Made by a program: the position numbers and the translations under genes
From: Lytechinus variegatus
Taxonomy: Eukaryota > Echinodermata > Echinoidea > Temnopleuroida > Toxopneustidae
Direction of reading: 5' to 3'
DNA: 64,000 nt
Assembly: GCF_018143015.1 (NCBI RefSeq)
Contig: NC_054749.1
Span: 31,164,411-31,228,410 of the forward strand
The notes under the pieces: model-generated
The model's input: only the letters and a program-made list of their open reading frames with translations
Told to the model about the DNA's origin: nothing
Database searches by the model: none
In this document: one piece after another, positions 44,593-54,814 of the stretch
Layout of the letters: each line of letters opens with the position of its first letter
Position numbering within the stretch: position 1 is the stretch's first letter

Positions 44593-45532
44593 CAAGTGGA
44601 ATGCCTCTGGCCGTCTCACCTGCATCACGCGATTCAACATAGCAGCAGTGCTGACTTTGAAAACTACTATAACTCGCACAAGATGTTCAGTGATACTTGT
44701 ATTTCCACGTTTTATGAACTAGACCAATACACTTACAGAAATAGGATGGTAATTCAACAAATACCCCCAATGTGGCCAAAATTCATTGACCTCACATGAC
44801 CTTTGACCTTGATCATGTGACCTGAAACTTGCACAGGATATTCAGTGATACTTGATTACTCTTATGTCCAAGTTTCAAAAGTCAGATCAATAAACTTGCA
44901 AAGTTATGATGGTAATTCAACAGATACCCCCAATTCGGCCAAATTTCATTGACCCTAAATGACCATTGACCTTGATCATGTGACCTGAAACTTGCACAGG
45001 ATGTTCAGTGATACTTGATTACTATTATGTCCAAGTTTCATGAATCAGATCCAAAAACTTTTAAAGTTTTGATTGTAATTCAACAGATACCCCGACTGAA
45101 TCGGCCAAAGTTCATTGACCATAAATGACCTTTGACCTTGGTCATGTGACATGAAACTCATGCAAGATGTTTGGTGATACTTGATTAATCTTATGTCCAA
45201 GTTTAATGAACTAGGTCCATATATTTTCTAAGTTATGATGACATTTCAAAAACTTAACCTCAGGTTAAGATTTTGATGTTGATTCCCCAACATGGTCTAA
45301 GTTCATTGACCCTAAATGACCTTTGACCTTGGTCATGTGACATGAAACTCTAATAGGATGTTCAGTAATACTTGATTAACCTTATGGCCAAGTTTCATGA
45401 ACTAGGTCCATATACTTTCTAAGTTATGATGTCATTTCAAAAACTTAACCTCAGGTTAAGATTTGATGTTGACGCCGCCGCCGCCGTCGGAAAAGCGGCG
45501 CCTATAGTCTCACTCTGCTATGCAGGTGAGAC
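44593..45532 (+). mobile_element. Non-autonomous transposon with four tandem nuclear-receptor-site units, copy A
   Basis: It begins CAAGTGGAATGCCTCTGGCC and GTCTCACCTGC and ends with a GCCGCCGCCGCCGTCGG box, GCGGCGCC and GCAGGTGAGAC. Between lie four tandem units of about 165-190 bases. Each holds TTCATTGACC, TGACCTTTGACCTTG(A/G)TCATGTGAC in sequence (at 44797, 44960, 45126 and 45317), GATACTTGATTA and TATGTCCAAGTTTCATGAA. Unit 2 has TGACCATTGACC. No coding frame. Copy B with five units is at 59420-60517. Confidence 0.85.
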
Positions 45533-45901
45533 AAAAACTGAAGCGGCTGTGAATATTCAATTGACAATTGGAATGGTATTGGATTTACATATATTTTGCA
45601 TCTTAGTATATATTTTGGATTATGACATTTAGCAGCTTTAAAGTCAAAATCCACAAAGTTTGATTCTAAATCAAACGTTCGGCGACTGCATGGTAAAGTC
45701 GCTCTGAATTTATTAAATCAGATTTGCACAGAGATGCCAAAAGTTATAGAATATCAATCAGATAATAAAATACAATGCGAATAACCAAACACTTGAACCA
45801 ATTCTTTTGAGACAAAACATATTAACAAAAGTTGGTTTCGGCCAGTCATTCAATCTGGAAGTAAACACTGAATTTACATTATAGAACACTCAAAAAAGAG
45901 A

Positions 45902-46416
45902 TCGAATCATTCTTATTGGAAAGCGTGCAATGGGAGGAACAATTTAAAACAAGTTTCATCAAAATCGGTTGTTATATAAGCAGGTCATGGAAGTTTAAAA
46001 GATCTTGTTCTTCCTGTGGGGATCCTCAAATTGGCAAACATGCTTCAAAATGGCTGATTTTGTGGACAACTCTCCATTTGTTTTCACGCACACAATTTTT
46101 CAGATTTCCCCCATTATCTTTCAAATTGCATATTCCCTCATTCTGAGCATAATGTATGTAATGGGAAAATATAATTCTTACCACATAATGTCAAGGTCGG
46201 GAGGAAATGATGTGAAATGTTTAAAATAAAGGGGAAAATATGAAAAATTGTGTACAAAACAAATGAAGGGCTGTCCACAAAATCAACCATTTTGAAGCAT
46301 GTTTGCCGATTTGAGGATCCCTATAGAAAGTAGAACAAGGCTTTTAAAACGTCCATAAGTAGCTTATCTTGTTTTAAATTGTTAATCTCGTTTTATTCTT
46401 TCCAATAAGATTGCTT
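45902..46416. mobile_element. Long inverted-repeat element with arms of about 160 bases
   Basis: ATTCTTATTGGAAAG at 45908 pairs with CTTTCCAATAAGA near 46400. GGGGATCCTCAAATTGGCAA and ACATGCTTCAAAATGG (46018-46054) pair with CCATTTTGAAGCATGTTTGC and CGATTTGAGGATCC (46289-46320). The loop is about 200 bases and has no coding content. Confidence 0.8.
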
Positions 46417-46593
46417 CTGTTCTGTGGTTTTGATTTCCTTTAATTTTCCGTAAGGGTTGGCAACTCTGTTTACATGTAGAATGTGCGGTATTCCAAACTT
46501 CATACCAGACCAATATACGATACGCGATTTGAATTCAGATGGGACGTCTTACTTTCCCAATAGTATCCAAATTCACCTCCACCGCCCCCCCCC

Positions 46594-47175
46594 CACAACA
46601 GTGACAAAGTGATACTCCAGGATGAAAATAATATAATATAACCTGAAAATTTAATCAAAAATCGGACAAGGAATAACAACTGGTTATGACATTTTAAAGT
46701 TTGCATTATTCTAGGTATGTCTTCATGAATATTAATGAGCAAACTCATGATGTCATAATTATACCCACCTGTTCTTTTGTATTGTATTATATGGAATTAG
46801 GCTTATTTAATTTTTTTCCTCCAAGAACTGAAAAATTGGATTGACAACTGATGCATCATTCATTGCTGCAAAATATTTTTTTTTCATTTTTAATAAAGAA
46901 TACATGTCATTCACACATGTATAACATAATGGAGAAATAATAATTTCATGTGATAATATAAGAAAAGGGAAAGTAGGGATGTGACATCATCAGGGCCACC
47001 TTATGAATGTCATGACGATGTGCTTATAACTATTTTCACAAAATATTGCTAAACTTAAAAGTTCTATCGCTTCGTTATTTATCAGATTTTGATGACATTT
47101 TGGGCGTTGTGCTCGATGAACAAAAATCCATTTGTTTAGATATAAATATTTTCAGCCCGGGGTACCCCTTAAAGT
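46594..47175. repeat. Diverged copy of the 11835-12432 MITE family
   Basis: Shares AAAATTTAATCAAAAATCGG-like, ATGACATTTTAAAGTTTGC, TGTGACATCATC and TCAGATTTTGATGACATTTT blocks in the order seen in that family. The ends are eroded. Confidence 0.5.
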
Positions 47176-47739
47176 GTTTTATCCGCATACTCCAAATCTT
47201 TGAAGCAATCTTCGCATTTACTGACCTCGGATATAAAAAAAAGAAAGATGAGTTTGACCTATCGAGAATCTGATGTTATAAATAATTACATATATCTCTA
47301 AGGTTTGACCGTAATACAAATAGCAGTAGCGCCATCTTGCGGCGGAATTGCGTACAATTGCACGTTTTCCTTCATCAGTTAATTTACATAGACGCAGTAT
47401 AGTTAGTGGTTATCCTTCAGTCTTTTGGGTCTGCTTTTTTGTAGTTGGCGAGGGGTAGAGAGGGGATCCCGAGATAGAAAGGTGATCAGGACGGGCTGAA
47501 AGATGAATGGGGGATAGAGAAGTGGATAAAGCAGCGTGAGGAAGAAGATAGAGAAGAGAGTTTAAGTGATGAGAGAGAGATCATCATTGCTACACCAAAA
47601 GGAGGGATAGAAATAAAGACATAAAACTATGGAGAAAATTTTAGTTGTTACTTTTTTCACCAGCCCAACGCTGAATACATGTGAAACTGGTACTGGGATA
47701 TCATTAGGTGTTCAAGATGCCGGATTTCTTTAACGCACT

Positions 47740-48295
47740 TCAGACATTCATACACCTCATATACACTTCACCGAGCACCATCATACACCTCACTAAATAA
47801 CGTAATACACTTCACAAAACAACATCCCACACTTCAAACAGAAAAGAGCATAGACTTCACCAAACAATGACACAATTTGACATTAGTTCTACAACATATC
47901 ATGGACCTATAAGTCCATGATCATATAGGTCAACAAACATCCTACACATCACTGAACACCATCATAGAATTCATCGGGCATCCAACACTTCACCAAACAC
48001 CATCATAGAATTCATCAAACATTGGACACTTCAAATATACAATTCATCAAACATCCGACACTTCACCAAACACCATCATACAATTCATCAATCATTGGAC
48101 ACTTCACCAAATATACAATTCATCAAACATCCGACACTTCACCAAACACCATCATACAATTCATCAAACACTTAACCTATGACCATCATAGAATTCATCA
48201 AACATCTAACTCTACACCAAACACCACCATTGCATTAATTTAACAGCACCCAACACTTCACCACCTAACAGCAACACCATCCCACACTTCGCCAA
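47740..48295 (+). repeat. Minisatellite of CACTTCACCAAACACCATCATA units
   Basis: Units of roughly 40 bases with CACTTCACCAAACACCATCA and ACAATTCATCAAACATC (consensus parts) repeat about twelve times with drift. The best-preserved copies lie at 47980-48170. A CATGGACCTATAAGTCCATG hairpin (47900-47919) lies within the array. Confidence 0.85.
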
Positions 48296-48313
48296 GGATT
48301 CAATTATAGAGCA

Positions 48314-48492
48314 TTAAAGGGGAAGTTCACCCTGACAAAATGTTTATTGTAAAAAAAGCAGAAAACACATCAAAAACTTAAAATAAATAACTTTCTTAGT
48401 CTCAGATGGATCATGGATTTTCCTCATGCCTTCAACAGTGTTGTTCTGCTTTTTTTTACAAACTTTTTTTTCAGGGTGAACTTCCCCTTTAA
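48314..48492. mobile_element. MITE with perfect TTAAAGGGGAAGTTCACCCT inverted repeats
   Basis: TTAAAGGGGAAGTTCACCCT then GA is mirrored exactly at 48471-48492 (about 22 bases). The centre is T/A-rich. It begins and ends with TTAA, which may be target sequence. Confidence 0.85.
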
Positions 48493-48499
48493 ACCAATA

Positions 48500-49370
48500 A
48501 CTTCGGAGTTCAAGTTAGTTTACATGCAACGTCAAATCGCAGATGTAAAAATAAAGCACAAGTGAAGATAATGTTGTGAAGACGACATATTCCTACAATC
48601 TAAAGATTTCTTTGAATGTTAATTTTTAGCTAAATCCTGATTTTACCAACATGAAGCTAAAGTATTTCACAAACTTCTTCGATGCAATTTGATCAGTTAA
48701 CATTATCACATCACAAGACACACAGCAGGCAATCGCAGATGTAAGAAATAAAGGACTGAGCGTAAACATGTACATTTAACAAATTTTAATCCAATTTTGA
48801 AATTGACATTTGAATATCACGCTGTCACTACTCACATAATTATGTGCATATGTACAACACATGTACAAAAAAAATATTCTGTGAAACAGTAAATTCACCA
48901 TTTCACCTAAGAAAAATAATATTTTAATTTTTATAAATTTTTTTTCTAGTGTTAGCTGGACTTGCCAAAGGAGACTTCTTGAAGAATAAGAATCAGAGAT
49001 AATTGGACTCAGACATACCAAAAATTACAGTGGTCTTTGTCAAAGATAAAGATTGGTTGCTGATGGCAGAATCGCCGACGGCTCGCTGACAGGGAAAGAT
49101 CAAAGAGGAATGATACTGTCCGCACAGTGCGCTCGTTGGGCCAAGGTGCAAGCCCCTACAAGTCGCAAAGCTAGTCACCACACCCTTCCCCTACCCCACT
49201 TGAGAACATGAATGATATCAATTTGGAAGCCCCCCCCCTTAGAGATTGTATTCATTATTTCCATTTTTTTTCTTTTTCAATTGGATGTAAAAGAAAATAA
49301 AATTCTATTTATATTTACATCTTACAACACAAAAAAAAGTTAATTTAACATACAAATCACAGTGAAGAGT
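48500..49370. other. ATF4 3' side: 3' UTR and flank, limits unknown
   Basis: Downstream of the ATF4 stop on -. No clear AATAAA on - can be chosen between 48500 and 49370, so the 3' end is unplaced. No coding frame is seen. Confidence 0.35.
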
Positions 49371-50353
49371 TCAATCTGCTTTGATGTTACTAATCGTTCC
49401 TTTGAGCAATCGCACTTCAATCAAGAGATCTTTGAGGTATTTTATCTCCTTTTCTAGGCCTTCAGCTTTGTCTTTCAATTTGCTGTTTGCATCTTCCAGT
49501 ACACTGAGTTCACTCATAATAGCACTGGTTTCAGTCTTCTTCTTGACTCGATACCTCGTCGCTGCCTGTTTGTTTTGGTCGCGCTTTCTGGACTTTTTCT
49601 CAATGGGAGAAGCGTTCTTAAGTTTGGGCTTTGACCTTGTTCTTTTTGCTGGAGATGGGATTGGAGAAGGGACAGGAGATTCTTCAGGGGATGTTGGCAT
49701 AGATGAATCAATGGAACTGGGAGACTCAGGAGGATTTACATGTGATTGCTGGATGGTCATTTGGTCATCAGGGACTGGTAGAGTAATTGTTATAACACGT
49801 GTGCCCGAGGGATCTTGAGTAGTTGAGAACTCCATACATCCCATGGCATCAAGGAGAGCAAGAGCCTGTTCTTCCAAGTTACTCATTGGTGCAGCATCAA
49901 CACCAGACACCATAGGGGATGTTGGCTCTGAGGGTGGCTGAGACATTGTCTCTTCATGAACTTCTGGAGAATCAGCCGGGGCCTGTTTCTCTAGGTCTCC
50001 AACTGGTGTAGAATCAACCCCCAAGTCCAAAGGTGATGCTGACCCAGAGGCCAGCAAGGACATTGTGTCTTGATGAACTGGAGAAGCAGGATCACTGAAG
50101 GAACTCACTGGAGACAATGCCAGCAATGCCTCAGCCGATTGGTCTTCACCAGGGGATGGAGATGTTGGAGGGACACCAATATCGACAAGGAGTTCCTTGA
50201 GTAGTTCTTCAGCAGGAAGTGGAGTTGACTTTGGAGCTGGGGAGGATGGGATTGTCATGAGGTCTGCCATAGGGATGTCCTCCTCATCCCCAAGCCATGC
50301 TGACAAAGAAACTTTCTGAGACATCCAGTCTGGAAGAGGGTCATCTGATACAT
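49371..50353 (-). CDS. ATF4: ATF4 coding exon 2 (residues 57-383 and stop)
   Basis: Acceptor TTGTCTCACTCAG ends at 50354. The exon encodes the rest of the activation region and the whole bZIP domain, ending NIKAD then TGA (49373-49371). Confidence 0.93.
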
Positions 50354-50978
50354 CTGAGTGAGACAAGGAAAAGGAACAAATTCTGTCATGATTTGCTGTG
50401 AATAGAAATTTTCAGTTCAATTAGAACCAGTCACCCTTCCATATAGTAGAATAATCGCCAGTCTCATTAATTTTCAGAAAGACTGGTTAATTAAGAACAT
50501 GATCTCTACTACCCCGTATGTCAAATATCAGCTTTCTGTTGATTCTAATAGCCCACCAGCCGCAAGGTATTCAATTAATGGCCAAGTAATCATCGCTATT
50601 CCCGACTTACAATGTATTCAAGGTTAATCACACCAGAGCATACAAGAGGCCAGGTAAAATATGGGTATTCGTGTTGTTTTATCGTATCAATTCTGTCAAA
50701 AACTAAATATGCATCGCACCAAGCCCATTAATAGTAGCAATATGTCAACATTGTCCTACAGGGAGTGTCCTGGAAGGTCGATTAGAAGCCAACAGATTCA
50801 GTATCATACCTGATTGTGGTGAAGTAGGACCAGTAGAGCCCAAGCCTGATGGCTCGGTCTTCAGATGCGAGTCCAGACCAGATCCCAGATGAAGTTCTTC
50901 CTCATCCGGTAGCCGCCCCCACAAAGAGGCGTTGTCGCTGAAGAGCGACAGAATCTCTGAATCTTCGATGAATTCCAT
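49371..50978 (-). CDS. ATF4: ATF4 bZIP transcription factor, 383 aa; exons 50978-50810 and 50353-49371
   Basis: ATF4 is the effector of the integrated stress response; it binds CRE-like and C/EBP-ATF sites as a bZIP dimer in the nucleus. The C-terminus is diagnostic: a basic region KRDQNKQAATRYRVKKKTE (about residues 313-331; the family signature is NKTAATRYR) followed by a zipper with heptad Leu at 342, 349, 356 and 363 and the ATF4 hallmark EIKYLKDLLIEV (human EIQYLKDLIEEV). The N-terminal part is acidic, Ser/Pro-rich activation sequence with a diverged 39-residue duplication (about 149-183 and 188-222). The human DSGxxxS phosphodegron is not seen. Exons join in phase 1 (CAATCAG/GTATGA and CACTCAG/ATGTATC) to give ...SPQS-D-VSDDPLPDW. 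ATG 50978 has a good context (AAGATGG). Length is near human (351). The upstream ORFs described separately suggest translational control. Confidence 0.93.
50810..50978 (-). CDS. ATF4: ATF4 coding exon 1 (residues 1-56)
   Basis: ATG 50978-50976, acidic start MEFIEDSEILSLFSDN, then LPDEEELHLGSGL; donor CAATCAG/GTATGA. The same exon extends upstream to an acceptor at 51094 (CCCTTCCACAG/GCTCC) and so carries part of the 5' leader. Confidence 0.9.
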
Positions 50979-50987
50979 CTTGATGGT

Positions 50988-51086
50988 TTATGTGATACGA
51001 TGATACAGAACTTGGTGTGGTCGTTTGCTGTTGTATCTCAGTGGAATGTATCCCAGTGAGCTGTGCATCAGATGCGAAGAAGCCAT
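50988..51086 (-). promoter_or_regulatory. ATF4 upstream ORF of 32 codons ending 9 bases before the ATF4 start
   Basis: ATG at 51086-51084 (AAAATGG context) begins MASSHLMHSSLG and ends HRIT then TAA at 50990-50988. The gap to the ATF4 ATG is nine bases and the frame is the same. In vertebrate ATF4 mRNA the last uORF overlaps the main start out of frame. Here a terminating ribosome would have too little space to reinitiate, so an equivalent inhibitory role is inferred. Confidence 0.65.
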
Positions 51087-51138
51087 TTTGGAGCCTGTGG
51101 AAGGGACATAATAAATGTTATTTGTTAAAACAATTGAT

Positions 51139-51220
51139 TTTAAAGGACAAGTCCACCCCAACATAAAGTTGATTTGAACAAGAGAAAAATCAAACAAGCA
51201 TTCTGGGGTGGACTTGTTAA
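51139..51220. mobile_element. Short MITE in the ATF4 5' intron
   Basis: TAAAGGACAAGTCCACCCCA pairs with TGGGGTGGACTTGTTAA across about 40 bases of loop. It is a minimal member of the family at 11835-12432 and ends about 45 bases upstream of the ATF4 start-exon acceptor. Confidence 0.75.
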
Positions 51221-51648
51221 GGAACAGGCTATTAAACTAGGAACAGAGTCACAAAGTTAACAATTTTGAGTCTTTGCTAGTCATGAGCTCGCAGGTGGGA
51301 GCTCCTGGCCTGGGTTACCCCGGCCCTGGCGCTAGTCTGTCATGACTAGACAGCTGGCAGCCGTCTGTTTCGAGGAGTTTTTTAACATTTTTTAATTATT
51401 TCTCCTCGTACACAGACGGCTCGCTATCGTGTAGACCAAAAGCTTCAGTCTCTGTATTTTGGTTGTTCCGCTGAACTACGTTGGCTCCACTCACCATACA
51501 AAGACTGAAGAGCTTAGGGGCCCGTGGCTACAGACAACGTATAGTGAACTAGCATTTTATAGATCGCGATTTAAAACTGTTTTTTGGAGCAAATTTACAG
51601 TTTCATGGTTTCCATTATCAGGGAAATACAAATAACTTAATTGCATAC

Positions 51649-51760
51649 CTTGGACCGGAGTTATTGAAAAAAAATCCACTTGATGATTGAAAAATCTGTC
51701 ATCTAAGACATTTTCTCCTGACCCAAGGCAACGGTTTTTCTTGCAAGTTGCTATCTTGAA
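51649..51760 (-). promoter_or_regulatory. Candidate ATF4 5' non-coding exon with two small upstream ORFs
   Basis: A donor CTCCGGTCCAAG/GTATGC lies at 51649/51648 on -, and the acceptor at 51095 would join it to the ATF4 start exon. Inside are ATG-TCT-TAG (51711-51703), a one-codon-plus-start uORF like the 3-codon uORF1 of mammals, and a 13-codon uORF starting ATGACAGATTTTTCAATC at 51702 and ending TAA 51663-51661. The 5' end is not defined by sequence. Confidence 0.45.
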
Positions 51761-51768
51761 TGACGTCA
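51761..51768. promoter_or_regulatory. Perfect CRE (TGACGTCA) at the ATF4 5' end
   Basis: A palindromic TGACGTCA lies 50 bases upstream of the first small uORF on the ATF4 strand. CREB/ATF-family bZIP proteins bind this site; whether it lies in the promoter or leader depends on the start site. Confidence 0.5.
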
Positions 51769-53649
51769 TTATCGATATTAACTTAATGTCTCGATATATC
51801 GCGATTATAACTAGTATCGTTTGTCTTCGTGTAGTGTATCGTATTATTGTATTCGTATACTGCCTTGTAGGTGTGCTAGTGGAATGCAATATCGATATCA
51901 CATTTGTAAATTGTTGACGCCCTCTCCATTCGTTTGTAAATATTTCATAGTTTGGCTGCCATTTTTATCGATTTTGCCGTGTTCTTCCCAACTAAACATC
52001 GGTAAAGTATAATTTTCATGCATTTTCATCTCCTATATCGTTTAAAGTATTTTAAATAGTTTGTAGTTTATATATCCTTAGAGTGTGAAATATATTACAC
52101 CAAAGTTTGGACTCTGGATTGACAAAAGTGCGGTTGTTATAAAAACATGTAACAAATGCGAGCCCACACGGACACTTTACCGTCGGGGAATGGGGATTAC
52201 CAGTAAAATGTAAGAAATTGTTGAATAAATCCCAAGAAACGAAGGTTATTCCTGTCTAGCTATCGTGCAGCCACCATTAGGGGACTTGCAATGCAAAATC
52301 CCCCGTCGGGACTCTTCAATTTGTCTTTAATGAATAAAAATTTTGAAGATTAACGCGACCAAAATGCAAATCAATATTCCCTCTAGGCCTAGTCTTGGCA
52401 TTAATTGCCAAACAATGGAAATTATAATTATATTAAAAGAAAACAGTGACTTACCTCAGCTGTTGCGCAAATTTACTTCCCCATTTTATCCGATCTTAAA
52501 CATAGGCCTAGGCCTATGGCTATTGAGTCCCCTGTACAGATCGCGCTAGAAGTAGAACTTAGAAGTAGGCCTAGAACTTTGGTCTCTGTATTTGGTGAGT
52601 GAAGCCAACGGACATGACGGAGTTCAGCAGAACAACCAACATCACAGAGACTGAAGCCAGTGAAGGCTAGACAGCTGGCAGCCGTCTGTTTCGAGGAGTT
52701 TGTTAACATTTTTTTTTCTAATTTCTCCTCGTACACAGACGGCTCGCTATCGTGCAGCTACCATTGGCATTAGGGGACTTGCAATGCAAAATCCCCCCGT
52801 CGGGGCTCTTCAATTTTTGTCTTTAATGAATAAAAATTTTGAAAATTAACGCGACCAAAATGCAAATTCATATTCCCTCTTGGCATTAATTGCCAAAAAT
52901 CAGAGAAAAATCAAGTTAAAAGGAACAAAAACAGTGACTTTACTTACCTCGGCTGTCGCGCAAATTCACTTCCCCGTTTATCCGATCTTAAGTAGGCCTA
53001 CATAAACATATGGCAAAGAGTCCCCTGTACAGATCGCGCTAGACCAAAAGCTTCGGTCTCTGTTTTGTTGGTTGTTCAGCTGAACTTCGTTGGCTTCACT
53101 CACCAAATACAGAGACCGAAGTTCTAGCGCGATCTGTACAGGGGACTCAATGGCCATACGTTTATGTACTTAAGATCTGATAAAACGGGGAAGTGAATTT
53201 GCGTGACAGCCGAGGTAAGTCATTGTTTTTGTTCCTTTTAACTTCATTTTTCTCTGTTTTTTGGCAATTAATGCCAAGAGGGAATATAAATTTTCACTGT
53301 CTCTGGTCACTATAATTTTCGAAATTTTTATTCATTAAAGACAAAAATTGAAAAGCCCCGACGGGGGGATTTTGCATTGCAAGTCCCCTAAAGGTGGCTG
53401 CACGATAGCGAGCCGTCTGTGTACGAGGAGAAATTTTAAAAAAAATGTTAAAAAACTCCTCGAAACAGACGGCTGCCAGCTGTCTGACTCTAAGATCGCG
53501 CTAGAACTTCGGTCTCTGTATTTGGTGAGTGAAGCCAACGGAGTTCAGCTGAACAACCAACATGACAGAGACCGAAGCTTTTTTGGTCTAGTGAAGGCAA
53601 GCTTTTTTAAGTTTTGGTCTAGATCTAGGCCTAGTCATGACAACCCCTA

Positions 53650-54814
53650 ACTTAAGACAAGTATTAACACAATCAAGGCTTGGCTAGATCTTTACATGTA
53701 ATATATATAGATCTAGACTAAACTAGACTAGATTTAAGTCTCACTCTCTTGTATTTATTAATGATTTTTTTTTATCATTTTAATATTTTTTCTGTTTTCT
53801 TTTGGCTAATCATATGCCAAGCGGCAAAAAAATGCAATTGAAGTCTCACATCAATTCAAAATTCATGCACTCGCTCGAACACAACCAAAAACAGTCAACA
53901 CACAGATAGGCCTACTCAATTTAAATACAAAATAGACTTACGCCATGTTGTATGATGCAATTCGTTGCGAATTGCAGAGCAAGGGTTGCAAAAATTCAGA
54001 ATTCAAACCGCCATTTTGCCAAATATTTCGTTAGTATAACTGGATGAATGAATGAACGATCAGGAAATGTGGTTAAGGCGCGCCGGGTCTCGTTAATAAA
54101 AAAGGCTGTCGACCGAATCACTAAGAATGAAAGGAATATTATTGCGAAATGGATGTTACGTCTTTTAAAAACTGAGAATGATATCAAGAAAAGATGACAT
54201 TGTAGCCTATGTCCTTAATATAATAAGCGATTTTGCTATTCGTTTTAATAAATGAAAGAACACCATCTTGCAATCAATGATACATTTATATAAAAATATA
54301 TTTCTTTGTCGTAGGTATAATACTACCAAGTGTGTAAATAGGCATTAAGATTGCATCAGCTTTTCCTCGCCGATGAAGCGAAAACTTTACGGCTTATTTC
54401 ATTGGCCATGGACGACAATCGTCACAGAAGTCGCTTACGACATATGCCTCAAAATAACTGTGTACGACTCCGGTTTGAGGCGGTCGTGTTACTCCGATTT
54501 TGACTTTGAGATAACCTTCATCAGAGGTAGTATATATCTGATCATTCATCAATCCTTCATTCAAAACAGAGGCCTACCCTTTTCACCATAAGCACAATAT
54601 TTAGAAAAGGTTTCCATACAAATAATTTTAAAAAGCAGAATATTATGTAGAAAAAACTAAGACAACCAATCCTTTTGATTCAGGGATACAAGCCCCGAGG
54701 ATTTGGTACCGGGACGGGACCGGGGATCGAGCTAGTGGGGGCTAATGAAATAACCTATTTACGTTTGCTGTAGTATATATATATATATATATATATAACC
54801 CATTACATAACCCC
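53650..54814. other. Intergenic, no gene recognised
   Basis: TAGATCTAGACTAA-rich sequence near 53700, a + strand frame at 54373-54591 with no recognisable domain, and a TA dinucleotide run at 54776-54796. Nothing is supported as a gene. Confidence 0.4.

Larger units (their letters stand above)
51280..53640. repeat. Nested palindrome cluster upstream of ATF4
   Basis: Three units recur. P: CCGTCTGTTTCGAGGAG with CTCCTCGTACACAGACGG (51352, 52671, and inverted 53402-53487). Q: AGGGGACTTGCAATGCAAAA, CATTAATTGCCAA-type reverse sequence, and GATCGCGCTAGA (52269-52552, 52771-53043, inverted 53111-53391). R: AAGCTTCGGTCTCTG with CAGAGACCGAAG (51435, 52566, 53044, 53498). The order R-P-Q-R-Q'-P'-R' makes a palindrome with arms of about 500 bases centred near 53080. 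Strong donor-like CCGAG/GTAAGT occurs at 53214 on + and 52948 on -, with CTGAG/GTAAGT at 52455 on -. A relative lies at 25390-25560. Confidence 0.8.

Noticed and set aside
44596-44799. Open frames inside the receptor-site transposon
   Set aside because: They are not preserved in the second copy and consist of repeat unit sequence.
49381-49818. A 145-codon + strand frame opposite the ATF4 bZIP exon
   Set aside because: It is the antisense shadow of the ATF4 coding exon, which is clearly the real frame.
54373-54591. A 72-codon + strand frame ending near a GTAGTATATA donor-like site
   Set aside because: No recognisable family and no matching acceptor or downstream exon was found.
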